From NCBI GenBank assembly GCA_044235645.1, contig JBIIHQ010000009.1, positions 71,259 through 135,258 on the forward strand: DNA of 64,000 bases, read 5' to 3'. Below are positions 8,827 through 17,037 of this stretch, piece by piece; within the stretch, counting starts at the first letter, position 1, and each line of letters begins with the position of its first letter. Both the position numbers and the translations under genes were made by a program. Origin of the DNA: OMIW01 sp044235645 (lineage in GTDB: Bacteria > Bdellovibrionota_C > UBA2361 > OMIW01). Below the pieces are notes generated by a model, which was not told where the DNA came from, ran no database searches, and saw only the letters and a program-made list of their open reading frames with translations.

Positions 8827-9975
8827 TCAGGTCTGAGCAGCCGTCTGAGCTCGAGCGCGGGTCAGTCTCGAGTAGAAGGGGGATTTGACTACTTCGGCGG
8901 CGAGTTGTCGCCCTCGCACGGTGATCGTTATCGGCGTTCCGGGAGCACTTGAGGCCACGGCGACCCGGGCGAGCCCCAAGGCCCGATCAAACATCGGCGT
9001 CTTGGTTCCGCTCGTGACAATCCCAATCGGTTCTCCCGACACCGCGTGAACAACATCCCCCTGCCGGGCAATCCCAGCGCTCGTTATCATGAATCCGACA
9101 AGCACCTGCGAGGGACCCCGCGCGTGTTCGGCAGCGAGCGCAGCTGATCCGATAAACTCACGCCCCTCGAGCTTGATTATCCATCCGAGCCCCGATGCAA
9201 GCGCCGAATCATCCTCACTCAGCTCATGCCCATGCAAGGGATACGCAGCTTCGAGCCGCAGCGAATCACGCGCACCGAGCCCACACGGAACCACTCCTTC
9301 AAGAGCGATAAGGTTGCGCCACATCTCCGCGGCAGAATCGGCAGGAACAAATAGTTCTACCCCATCCTCGCCCGTGTAGCCGGTGCGAGCCACTACCGTC
9401 GGAATACCCGCGACGGTCAGCTCCCGGAAACGAAAAGGAGCAATTGACGAGATATCGGATAGCCCATCAAGCACGGCGAGTTTTTCGACTGCCAGCGGGC
9501 CTTGGACCGCTATCTGGCCGTAACGGTACCCATGATCCTCGACCACGGCGTCCCACCGATTATGATCGAGAAACCACTGATAGTCGCGCTCCTGATTCGA
9601 GGCGTTAACACAGATTAAAAATCGGTGCTGATGAAATCGATACACCAGGACATCATCGACGACACCACCCCGTTCATTCGTGATTGCGCTGTATTGTGCC
9701 TGACCATCGCGAAGGCGGGTCACGTCATTGCATAGAAGGCCCCCGAGCAGCTGCTCTGCCTCGGGGCCCGTCACGAGAAGCTCTCCCATGTGGCTCACAT
9801 CAAATATCCCAACGCCATGTCGGACCGCGAGGTGCTCCGCCACTATACTACTATACTGAACCGGCATTTCGTACCCTGCGAAAGGAACCATCTTGGCCCC
9901 GACACGGAGATGCTCGCCATATAGCGGCGTACGCTTCAGCGGGGATGGCGGCGGGGTTGCGAGGGAATCATGCAT
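8827..9975 (-). CDS. gcvT: glycine cleavage system aminomethyltransferase (T protein)
   Basis: GcvT moves the methylene carbon from the H-protein-bound intermediate to tetrahydrofolate, releasing ammonia. The 382-residue product has the family's marks: LGAKMVPFAGYEMPVQY, FDVSHMGE, the acidic folate-site region, RTGYTGEDGVELFVP, GLGARDSLRLEA and a C-terminal barrel with LVGFM and GIVTSGTKTP. It is the first gene of the gcvTHP operon. The 94 bases between it and the upstream binding-protein gene hold a CCCCGA/TCGGGG stem-loop (10044-10067) without a T-run, and no glycine riboswitch core that I can recognise. Confidence 0.97.
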   Translation of the reverse strand: MHDSLATPPPSPLKRTPLYGEHLRVGAKMVPFAGYEMPVQYSSIVAEHLAVRHGVGIFDVSHMGELLVTGPEAEQLLGGLLCNDVTRLRDGQAQYSAITNERGGVVDDVLVYRFHQHRFLICVNASNQERDYQWFLDHNRWDAVVEDHGYRYGQIAVQGPLAVEKLAVLDGLSDISSIAPFRFRELTVAGIPTVVARTGYTGEDGVELFVPADSAAEMWRNLIALEGVVPCGLGARDSLRLEAAYPLHGHELSEDDSALASGLGWIIKLEGREFIGSAALAAEHARGPSQVLVGFMITSAGIARQGDVVHAVSGEPIGIVTSGTKTPMFDRALGLARVAVASSAPGTPITITVRGRQLAAEVVKSPFYSRLTRARAQTAAQT

Positions 9976-10069
9976 GGGGTCAGTCCAGAGGAGAAAGCCG
10001 AGGGAGGTGCGGGGCCTTTAAGCGCGGACAGCGGCGACTCGTGCCCCGATACTAGCGAATCTCGGGGAG

Positions 10070-11062
10070 CTATCGCAACGGTGGGGGGGCGGGATGCTCA
10101 GACACTTCGGGCGGTGACCAGAGGTTCGCAGATTCAAAACCGGACCTAATAGTCTCAAGATTCGCTCTCATCATCGCCTCGTAGGTCCCCAGGGGGGAAG
10201 AGGGCTCACCGAGAGCATCAACCGTGAGTGTGCCACCGATAATCAGATTAGCACCTTTGATACCCGCTTTTTCGAGCAATTGATCAAAAATAGCGGTCGA
10301 TCCCGGATTCTCGAGGAATATCAGAGAAATATTCTTTTCGGCGACCTTCCAAGAAAGCACCGCATAGTCTCGTCGGATCTGCTCCTCATCCCCGTCTGAA
10401 GTCTCCTGCGGCACCACCCCAAGAAGGCTCAGTGGTTCCCACCCATACGCATTCGCGAAATAACCCAACGAATGATGCGGAGTGACAATGATCCGATGGT
10501 TTGATGGGGGGGTTCGAAGATGGTGCTGCAACTCCCCATGAAGATTCATCAACCTCCGACGATACTCCTCCCCCCGCAGAAAAAATTCATGCGCCCGCCC
10601 CCTGTCGAGGTTTCCGAACTCCTTGGCGAGATATTCCGCTGCCTTCGCCCACAACGAAACATCCCCCCAGAAATGAGGGTCCGGCCTCTTCGGCCGCGTC
10701 GGGTCGTACAAGAGTCTTCCCGCAGTGAGCGATGAGGCGAGCGTAATCAGCGGCTTATGCCGGGCAAACTCCGTCAGGGCGGGCTCTATCTGCCGCTCAA
10801 GCCCGAGACCTATTCGCACCACAATATCGGCACTCCGAATTCGACCAATATCTTTGAAACCGAGCAGCAGCGAATGGGGGTCGCTATGTGGACCTGTCAG
10901 GGAGTCTACGATATAACGGTCACCCCCGATGATTCGGCAAAGATCGGCGACGAGGCTGTTACTGGCGAGAACCGTCGGAAGCCGACCCGCGGGCGATTGC
11001 CCCAATGCCGGGACCGAGACGAGATGAAGAGCCACTGACAGAAGAAAAATTCCAACTCTCAT
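10070..11062 (-). CDS. zinc/manganese-type ABC transporter substrate-binding protein (ZnuA/TroA family)
   Basis: The 330-residue protein has a Sec signal peptide (IFLLSVALHLVSVPALG) and the cluster A-I binding-protein layout. Visible marks are SNSLVADLCRIIGGD, the metal-site segments GPHSDPHS and VTPHHSLGYFANAYG, and a late IIGGTLTVDALG strand, with probable metal ligands His in the first two. It lacks the His-rich loop of high-affinity ZnuA. No ATPase or permease gene is near, so it is an orphan whose transporter must be encoded elsewhere, or it serves as a periplasmic metal sink. Whether it prefers zinc or manganese cannot be read from the sequence. The DUF2750-like gene lies 19 bases upstream on the same strand. 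Confidence 0.85.
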   Translation of the reverse strand: MRVGIFLLSVALHLVSVPALGQSPAGRLPTVLASNSLVADLCRIIGGDRYIVDSLTGPHSDPHSLLLGFKDIGRIRSADIVVRIGLGLERQIEPALTEFARHKPLITLASSLTAGRLLYDPTRPKRPDPHFWGDVSLWAKAAEYLAKEFGNLDRGRAHEFFLRGEEYRRRLMNLHGELQHHLRTPPSNHRIIVTPHHSLGYFANAYGWEPLSLLGVVPQETSDGDEEQIRRDYAVLSWKVAEKNISLIFLENPGSTAIFDQLLEKAGIKGANLIIGGTLTVDALGEPSSPLGTYEAMMRANLETIRSGFESANLWSPPEVSEHPAPPPLR

Positions 11063-11081
11063 GCTGAAAGGTCATCTTTCG

Positions 11082-11465
11082 TTAAGTAATGAGATCAAGC
11101 TCCATCCTGAGGTCTTTGATGAATCGCGGAATCTCGATGAGGTGCCCCCAATCGCCAGTCCCCGGCATCACAGCCACCAAACCTCCCGAAAACTGTGATG
11201 CCACTACCTCCGACTCGATGAACTCATCGAGGGGAATCGGCTGAGCGATCACCCCAGCTCCCTCAGGGCTCCATCCATCAAAAAAAATTTGTCGGGCAAA
11301 CACCGGTATCCGGGGCCTACCCTCTACAATCTCAGAGAAAAGAACCCCCGCTTCGGTGCGCCCCGTCCAGACCTGAGCGGTATCAATGACCACATTAAGG
11401 AAATAGCGATACCGACTCAATGGGTCGCTTCTCGAAACGGTTTCAAACTCATCTTGTATTGTCAT
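11082..11465 (-). CDS. small DUF2750-like protein
   Basis: The 127-residue protein carries the pattern RYFLNVVIDTAQVW, an aromatic and proline region (IPVFARQIFFDGW), PIPLDEFIE and a final GLVAVMP strand. This resembles DUF2750 proteins, a family of small soluble proteins of unknown role, some of which occur in immunity-protein contexts. It has no signal peptide or membrane segment and ends 19 bases before the binding-protein gene, so the two are probably co-transcribed. The functional link, if any, is unclear. Confidence 0.6.
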   Translation of the reverse strand: MTIQDEFETVSRSDPLSRYRYFLNVVIDTAQVWTGRTEAGVLFSEIVEGRPRIPVFARQIFFDGWSPEGAGVIAQPIPLDEFIESEVVASQFSGGLVAVMPGTGDWGHLIEIPRFIKDLRMELDLIT

Positions 11466-11785
11466 GGGCGTTCCCTTCCCTGCCTGAATAACGAGTTGGA
11501 TGCACAGAAGTCATCGGCAGTATTAGCGGCTCTCTCGAGGTTAATACTTCTTTCTCTCAGCCCCTACCGAATCGGAATGGGGCATTTAAAACAAACTCCG
11601 TTTGCATTATCTTATCGCAAGGGAATTGCCGAGATCCAAAAAAAATTAGTTTTCTTCCCTCTGCACGAAACCTTTTTACCCCAATGAACGATACCTGAGT
11701 GAATCGTTAGAGGAACAGGTTCCCGGTCTGCTGCCAATGTAAAAAGTGGAGTATACCGATCCGACACTTGCAAGAGAGAAGGAGA
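11466..11785 (+). promoter_or_regulatory. divergent intergenic region, probable control region of the T3SS locus
   Basis: These 320 bases separate two divergent genes and contain no convincing gene. They hold two short dyads that could be operators: CAAAC-TCC-GTTTG (11592-11604) and GGAAC-AG-GTTCC (11712-11723), the latter about 60 bases before the sigma-factor start. An A-rich stretch (TAAAAAGTGGAGTATA) follows it. No consensus promoter can be claimed. Confidence 0.3.
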
Positions 11786-12664
11786 ATGAAAGGTAAAGGG
11801 GTCCCGACACTAAACTGCGTGGCTGAGCGCAATCTTCTCGTTGAGGAATACCGAGAGTACGCCGAACGGCTTGTCCGCCTTCTCATGAGGCGGATGAGCT
11901 TACGGGAGGATCTCTACGACGATTATCGGTCTGCGGCCTATCTCGGTCTTATTGACGCCGCCGATCGGTATGATCGAACGAGCCCTTACTCCTTTCAGAC
12001 CTACGCCTTTCATCGCATCCGAGGAGCAGTTATCGACTCCATGCGCAAATCGGGAGGGGCTCGGGGACGCCGATATTTTATGCTGAAGGCTCTCGCGGCT
12101 AACGAGTCGTTGCACGAATCAGCTCTGTCACCTTATATCGATGAGCACAAACTTCCAAGTGGCAAGAATAGTGAGGAAAATAGTCGAGTGGCCCAGGAAG
12201 ATCGCCAACTCGCTCGCATCCTTGATTACGCCGCAAGTGCGGTCATCACTCACAAGCTCGCGAAGTTCGGCCCAACTCTCGCGGTGGGGAGCCACGGGCA
12301 TTTGGAAGTTAATATCGCAAATACGGCGGATGACGCACCCTCGCCCGAAGAGTTACTCGCTGAGCAGAGTGACTTTATTCTCCTCCGCCGATACATAGCG
12401 GATCTGTCCGAAATAGAGCGCTCGGTCATTGAGGGATTTTACTTCCGTGATCTTACAATCACCGAGGTGGCTGAAGAGGTAGTGGGGGCTTCCAAGTCGT
12501 GGGTTTCCCGCGTCCACCACCGCGCAATCCAACGACTCAAGGCGCGGTACATCGCAGACCAGCGACGGGCTAACGCACCTGTACTTGAGACAGTTGACTC
12601 CAGTCGCTCGAAGAAGGCTCGCCCACCTCGCCAAAAATCTCCTCTTAAAAGAAGAGGAAAGTGA
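11786..12664 (+). CDS. FliA/WhiG-like RNA polymerase sigma factor
   Basis: The 292-residue protein has sigma-70 region 2 (DDYRSAAYLGLIDAADRYD, then FQTYAFHRIRGAVIDSMR) and region 4 (LSEIERSVIEGFYFRDLTITEVAEEV with SKSWVSRVHHRAIQRLK), in the arrangement of group 3 flagellar-type sigma factors. Region 3 is poorly conserved and a loop of about 60 residues sits between them. The tail is basic. The ATG at 11786 is preceded by GAGAAGGAG but very closely; a TTG at 11768 is the alternative. Its stop overlaps the start of sctJ (TGATG), so the sigma factor and the T3SS genes are translated from one message. It probably directs transcription of this locus and perhaps distant T3SS genes; that is inference. 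Confidence 0.85.
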   Translation: MKGKGVPTLNCVAERNLLVEEYREYAERLVRLLMRRMSLREDLYDDYRSAAYLGLIDAADRYDRTSPYSFQTYAFHRIRGAVIDSMRKSGGARGRRYFMLKALAANESLHESALSPYIDEHKLPSGKNSEENSRVAQEDRQLARILDYAASAVITHKLAKFGPTLAVGSHGHLEVNIANTADDAPSPEELLAEQSDFILLRRYIADLSEIERSVIEGFYFRDLTITEVAEEVVGASKSWVSRVHHRAIQRLKARYIADQRRANAPVLETVDSSRSKKARPPRQKSPLKRRGK

Positions 12665-13587
12665 TGAAAGCCGATGCCACGATCCCCCTCCGTCTCGCGC
12701 GAGCAATCTTAATCCCCCCCCCCCTTCTCCTCGCTGCCACGCTCCTCAGTGGATGCCGGACCGAGATTCTGTCTGATCTCACCGAACACCAAGCAGGAAA
12801 GATCGTCCACGAACTTGGCCTTCGTGGCATTGAGGCCTCTATCACTCACGAGGGAAAACAACGTCATGCTATCGTGGTCGCAAAGGCTGATTCGACCAAA
12901 GCCGCAGGTATTGCCTCAGTAATTCGCCCCCTTTTGCCTAACCAGAGTGGACTGGACAAACCTCCCAGCATCCTCTCCAGTCCCGACCAGGAACGGCTTT
13001 ACATCGCGCGGCAGCTTGCCAATCAACTCGAGGAATCAATCCAGCTCCTCCCCGAGGTAGTCGCCACCCGTGTCACGATCGCGTATCCCCCGCCCCCTTC
13101 TATCAAGGACCACCGTCTGATTCCGCCCCCCCCGGGCTCTGCGAGTGTCCTCGTTATAACCTCTTCGAACTCACTCCTCGGGAGTGAATCAATCGCCTCC
13201 TTTATTGCCAACGGCACATCCATTCCAAAAGACCGGATTCATGTAATCGTCGCGCAGCTGCCCCAGACTATCAACATGCGACACGGCGAGCAGAAGGAGA
13301 CTGAACAATCCCCTCCCTCCACTCCGAACCTCGTAATCAAGAAAAAAGAATCCGTTCCGAGTGCTGAGATAGCATCAGCCGATGTTCCATCCGAAGAGGG
13401 GCGCATACCGACTTCAGAAAATCCTCCCCATTTACCCTCCCATGCTACTCAGGAGAGGTGGTCGAGTTCGACCTCTTTGATGATAGGTATCACATCATGC
13501 GCCGTTCTCATCCTTTTTTTAGTAGGTCACCGAAAGTTTACCCAGTACACCCTTCGGCTTGCATTTCGAAATCTAGGTGCTCAGTAA
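12664..13587 (+). CDS. sctJ: T3SS inner-membrane ring lipoprotein SctJ (YscJ/PrgK family)
   Basis: The 307-residue lipoprotein has a lipobox ending LLSGC (Cys31), then two ring-building domains: the first with LTEHQAGKIVHELGLRGIEA, the second starting RLYIARQLANQLEESIQLLPEVVATRVTI and ending with a strand-helix DRIHVIVA. A proline-rich loop (PPPPS, PPPPGS) sits in the second domain. A membrane helix near residues 275-292 anchors the C-terminus. This is the order of YscJ/PrgK, the inner-membrane ring of the non-flagellar injectisome, rather than FliF, which is larger and has no lipobox. A GAGGAAAG lies just before the ATG, which overlaps the stop of the sigma-factor gene. Confidence 0.85.
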   Translation: MKADATIPLRLARAILIPPPLLLAATLLSGCRTEILSDLTEHQAGKIVHELGLRGIEASITHEGKQRHAIVVAKADSTKAAGIASVIRPLLPNQSGLDKPPSILSSPDQERLYIARQLANQLEESIQLLPEVVATRVTIAYPPPPSIKDHRLIPPPPGSASVLVITSSNSLLGSESIASFIANGTSIPKDRIHVIVAQLPQTINMRHGEQKETEQSPPSTPNLVIKKKESVPSAEIASADVPSEEGRIPTSENPPHLPSHATQERWSSSTSLMIGITSCAVLILFLVGHRKFTQYTLRLAFRNLGAQ

Positions 13588-13635
13588 TGAGGCTTTTCAG
13601 ACCCGCAACTCGCTCATGAATTTCTGCTCTCTCGA

Positions 13636-14149
13636 ATGACTATGAATGACTCTGCGATTCCATCATGCTGGTTAAAACGGGCTGCCACAGTTCGGCTCTC
13701 ACCAGATGCCGAGACTACTCCGAATCAGCCCCCGACCGAGATATCGATACCACTAATTGTGTCTCTCACCGGTGATCTTAACACTCCGCCACTCGGGGTC
13801 TCGATTCCGCTGGTACAGTCGTTACTTCCGACTTTGGAAATACGGGTGATGTTCACTCAGGGAGGAGGCACGCTCACCTCAGCTGTTGCAGACTCAAGGA
13901 GTACGCACCCGTCCAGCCGACCTGGTCGTGAGTACCTACTTGGAACACTTTTTCTCGAACTTTCTGAGATTTCGGAATTAAATCGCGGAGAGCCGGTGTC
14001 CTTCTCGATGTTACACCGTGAAAGATAGCACCCCTCTTTTTTTTCTCCTCTTTTCAGGAAACTTTAACCGCTCAGGAACGATAAATGTTTATCAAAACGG
14101 TTATGCCTCGCTGATTCCGGAAACGCACCCCGAAAACTACCCGGAGTAA
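13636..14149 (+). CDS. sctQ: SctQ-like (SpoA-domain) T3SS sorting-platform protein with apparent frameshift
   Basis: Frame 1 runs from the ATG at 13636 to a TAG at 14026 and gives 130 residues ending with the first half of a SpoA domain (LEIRVMF, then LLGTLFLELSEISELNRGEPVSF). The second half continues in another frame directly afterwards: LFFLLFSGNFNRSGTINVYQNGYASLI, to a TAA at 14147. Joined by a +1 shift between about 14005 and 14025, the two parts make one complete SpoA fold, the domain of SctQ and FliN that builds the cytoplasmic sorting platform. A run of eight T (14037-14044) lies just after the break. It could be a real mutation, a sequencing error, or two separately translated parts. 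The joined protein of about 170 residues would be short for SctQ. Confidence 0.55.
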
Positions 14150-14221
14150 TGAAGGTCGGATTAACCTCCACGGAACGAGAGAGCAGCACTCTAAACAACC
14201 ATTGGTATTTAAAGGAGTTCT

Positions 14222-14500
14222 ATGAACGTCGCAGCATGTCGCATCTTTCCAGAAGCCCTCAGGTCACTGGGAACCACCCTCACCCAGATAGGTCAAGGGA
14301 CAACCCCTGCTCTCTCGCAGGTATTTCAAAGCCTGCTCTCTCGCACGAATCTCGTTGGAATGGACTCCGACTATCAGGCGCTGATGGTCCAGCAGATGCA
14401 ATTCCAAAAACAGATGCAACAGGTATCGATGCAGTCAAACACCTCTCGCAATGAACATGAGACCCGAATGGCGGTCGTGCGTAATATCCGAGTAGCCTAG
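14222..14500 (+). CDS. small T3SS rod/needle-type subunit candidate
   Basis: The 92-residue protein starts at an ATG with AAAGGAG seven bases upstream, a strong site fitting a subunit made in many copies. Its C-terminal half is helical and Gln/Met-rich (LMVQQMQFQKQMQQVSMQSN) and ends ETRMAVVRNIRVA. Small helical proteins with such ends polymerise as the inner rod (SctI) or needle (SctF) of injectisomes. Which one, and whether it belongs to either family, cannot be decided here. It lies between SctQ-like and SctV and is followed by a stable hairpin. Confidence 0.5.
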   Translation: MNVAACRIFPEALRSLGTTLTQIGQGTTPALSQVFQSLLSRTNLVGMDSDYQALMVQQMQFQKQMQQVSMQSNTSRNEHETRMAVVRNIRVA

Positions 14501-14512
14501 CGACCTCTCGAA

Positions 14513-14543
14513 GAGGTGGGCAAAGAAACTCTTTGCCCACCTC
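14513..14543 (+). promoter_or_regulatory. perfect stem-loop between the small T3SS subunit and sctV
   Basis: GAGGTGGGCAAAG (14513-14525) and CTTTGCCCACCTC (14531-14543) form a 13-bp perfect stem with a five-base loop. Only CCTTTAAGGG follows, not a T-run, so it is more likely an mRNA-stabilising or attenuating hairpin than a full terminator. It would let the upstream small subunit accumulate above SctV. Confidence 0.6.
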
Positions 14544-14560
14544 CCTTTAAGGGACCTGAC

Positions 14561-16471
14561 ATGAAGGGCCTTATATTACCTCTCATCCTCATTCTCGTCG
14601 TGGGAAGCGCAATTGTTCCAATTCCCGCACCGGCACTCGACGGATTGATCGTTGCAAATTTTTTACTCTCCCTCTTTCTTCTGGTGGGGAGCTTTTCTCT
14701 TTCGGACCCAATTCAGTTTTCGACCCTTCCGGCTATCCTCCTCCTCAGCGTCGTTGCCCGTCTCCTCGTCACAATATCAACAACTCGTGCGATCCTATCT
14801 GACGGCAACGCTGGAGCAATCGTCGCAGCCTTCGGCTCAATCATGGTCAACGATGATCTGCTCGTCGGAGCCATTCTCTTTGTCATCATCTCGATCATTC
14901 AATTTGTTGTTATCAGCAAGGGATCTGAACGGGTAGCCGAGGTCTCAGCTCGCTTCGCCCTTGATGCCCTTCCCGGCCGTCAAATGTCGCTGGATGCCGA
15001 TCTACGAGCAGGGCTGATTGATCCCATTACCGCTCAACAGCGGCGGCAAGAGCTCCAAATTGAATCCCGACTATACGGCGCTCTCGATGGAGCGATGAAA
15101 TTCATCAAGGGTGATACGATTGCGACATTCTGCGTCACCATCGTTAATTTGCTGGGAGGCATCATCTCGGGGACCGTGAGAGATGAATTGCCACTCGGTG
15201 ACGCGTTATCAACCTACACGGTCCTCTCGATAGGCGATGGTCTAGTGGGACAGCTACCGTCGTTGCTCACCTGTGTTGCCGCCGGTATTCTCGTAACCCG
15301 AGTTCCCCGCGGCGATAACGCCTCCGCTGAGGCAGACATTCTGGCTCAGCTCGGATCTTTTTCCAAAGCTCGCTGGATAACTGCGATAGGAGCACTGCTC
15401 CTCGCTTGTGTGCCGGGAATGCCAACCCTCACGTGCCTCCTTGTTGGCCTTCCGCTCGCGCTTCCAAGCGTCTTTTCGAAATCAGCCGCTCCTCGAGGCG
15501 AAAAGGCCACCCCTTCCTTTGCCCCCACTCCACTATCTCTCATATCGGTTCTCATCACGGTCGGTCGAGGGTCTGTTCCAGTGTCAGCGTCTCAGATAGT
15601 TGAAGGTATCGATCGAATTCGCCAGGTAATTTTCGATAAAAGGGGGATTGTTCTCCCTCCATTTTCCCTGTCGCTCGTATCTGCCCTCGACGATATTCCC
15701 ACCCAATTGAGAGCAGAGATCCAAGGGGCAACCGTGCTTACTATCTCTGCATACCCTCGAGGAGAGGATCCCGTTATGACATTCGAGGAAAAGCTTACTG
15801 ATATTCTCCTTCAGGAACTCCCCACCCTCCTCGACGACACCATGACCCGAGCTCTGATCGATCTGCATCAAAGCCAGGTCAGCGAGCACATTTCACTTCT
15901 CATACCAGCTCAACTTTCAATATCCCAACTAACCCAGCTCTTGAGAGACCTGATTGCTGAGGATGTATCAGTCAAATCGTTCGACAGACTTATCCAAACA
16001 ATCAGCGAAAAACTTCCTCAGATTGGGCCTGGTCGTCCGCTTCTCGAGGAGGTGCGGATTTCGCTTCGACGCTCAATTGTCGAGCAATTTGTTCTCTCGC
16101 CCACAAAACCGATATTTCTCGGGGTGTCTCCCAATATCGAAAGCATGGTAATCCACGCGGAGAGAACGGGGGGACTTCCGCCACTTTCCGTTGCGACGGC
16201 GTTATCCGAGTTACGGCTACGAGAGGGGGATGCACAGATAATATCGGGTATCGTAGTCTCTCGGGGAGCGAGAGCGTTGGTGCGTGACATCATTCGCCAC
16301 TCAGGTGGGTCCCTGCCTGTTTTTGCCCGTGACGAGTTAGTCGGTGTTTCGTATTCAGTGACGGAGATAGTAGAACTTGCTGAGGATGATCTATTCGATA
16401 GTCGGAGAGATCAGATGGAAGACAGAAGCGGGCGACAAAACCTTGGTATTAATTACATAACGGCAAATTAA
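14561..16471 (+). CDS. sctV: T3SS export gate protein SctV (FlhA/LcrD family)
   Basis: The 636-residue protein starts at the ATG at 14561, with AAGGGAC upstream; a GTG-type start at 14516 lies inside the hairpin and is unlikely. The first 320 residues hold about eight membrane segments and the family signature region ERVAEVSARFALDALPGRQM SLDADLRAG, followed by LYGALDGAMKFIKGD; the AMKF form favours SctV over flagellar FlhA. The C-terminal cytosolic domain (from about residue 335) forms the nonameric ring that receives chaperone-effector complexes. The length is slightly short of typical SctV (about 680). No flagellar genes are nearby, and SctJ in the same operon supports an injectisome. Confidence 0.88.
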   Translation: MKGLILPLILILVVGSAIVPIPAPALDGLIVANFLLSLFLLVGSFSLSDPIQFSTLPAILLLSVVARLLVTISTTRAILSDGNAGAIVAAFGSIMVNDDLLVGAILFVIISIIQFVVISKGSERVAEVSARFALDALPGRQMSLDADLRAGLIDPITAQQRRQELQIESRLYGALDGAMKFIKGDTIATFCVTIVNLLGGIISGTVRDELPLGDALSTYTVLSIGDGLVGQLPSLLTCVAAGILVTRVPRGDNASAEADILAQLGSFSKARWITAIGALLLACVPGMPTLTCLLVGLPLALPSVFSKSAAPRGEKATPSFAPTPLSLISVLITVGRGSVPVSASQIVEGIDRIRQVIFDKRGIVLPPFSLSLVSALDDIPTQLRAEIQGATVLTISAYPRGEDPVMTFEEKLTDILLQELPTLLDDTMTRALIDLHQSQVSEHISLLIPAQLSISQLTQLLRDLIAEDVSVKSFDRLIQTISEKLPQIGPGRPLLEEVRISLRRSIVEQFVLSPTKPIFLGVSPNIESMVIHAERTGGLPPLSVATALSELRLREGDAQIISGIVVSRGARALVRDIIRHSGGSLPVFARDELVGVSYSVTEIVELAEDDLFDSRRDQMEDRSGRQNLGINYITAN

Positions 16472-16513
16472 TGATTAATAGTGACCGACCATTGTTTATC
16501 AAGGGAGCATGAC

Positions 16514-16819
16514 ATGAACGTAAAACCGAAAGAACTCTCTCAACCCCTCAGAGGACGGAGGGTACGAAAGACCCGGAAGGAGTCTACAGAGAGACTTCTC
16601 CCTGTCGTCCCCGTTAATTGGGACGATGCCATTTCACGGATAAAGAAAAGATCCTTCACTTCCATCCAAGATGCTTTAGAGGGGGTCATTAATGAAGTGC
16701 TCGGGAAATTCGGGCCGAATGAAGACCAGGACGCACGAGATACGATAACTCTCTTGCTAGAATCCAATCCTCACATCATAGCCACCATCGAACGACTCCT
16801 CGTCAAGAGGATGGAATGA
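16514..16819 (+). CDS. small protein of the T3SS operon, unknown
   Basis: The 101-residue protein starts at the ATG at 16514 with AAGGGAG eight bases upstream, 42 bases after sctV. Its N-terminus is very basic (RGRRVRKTRKEST); the rest is helical and acidic (DALEGVINEVLGKFG, then TITLLLESNPHIIATIERLL). There is no membrane segment. It could be a small cytosolic partner of the export gate, but I do not recognise a family. Confidence 0.5.
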   Translation: MNVKPKELSQPLRGRRVRKTRKESTERLLPVVPVNWDDAISRIKKRSFTSIQDALEGVINEVLGKFGPNEDQDARDTITLLLESNPHIIATIERLLVKRME

Positions 16820-16954
16820 GTGAGCGATGACGGGATTCAAGTCGCCATCCCCCGCCTTGTATGTGGCTAATCCTCCCTAAAAAACAGGGTGACAATTTCA
16901 AGGGCATTCCGGGCCAGGGATGATCCTACAAACCCCGCAAGACGTTTTGGCGAC

Positions 16955-16989
16955 GCGGATGAAATCCCACTGAGAGCGATTTCATCCGC
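16955..16989. repeat. inverted repeat between convergent genes
   Basis: GCGGATGAAATC (16955-16966) and GATTTCATCCGC (16978-16989) are perfect complements separated by 11 bases. It lies between the T3SS operon end and the convergent ECF sigma gene. There is no T-run on either side, so it may be a weak bidirectional terminator or a binding site. Confidence 0.6.
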
Positions 16990-17037
16990 TGAGAGCAACC
17001 CTGAAAACTCACGAATTGCTTTTTCAGCACCAGCTCG

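Noticed and set aside
9976..10069. Possible glycine riboswitch before gcvT
   Set aside because: Only a short CCCCGA/TCGGGG stem is present in 94 bases; the conserved tandem aptamer cores are absent.
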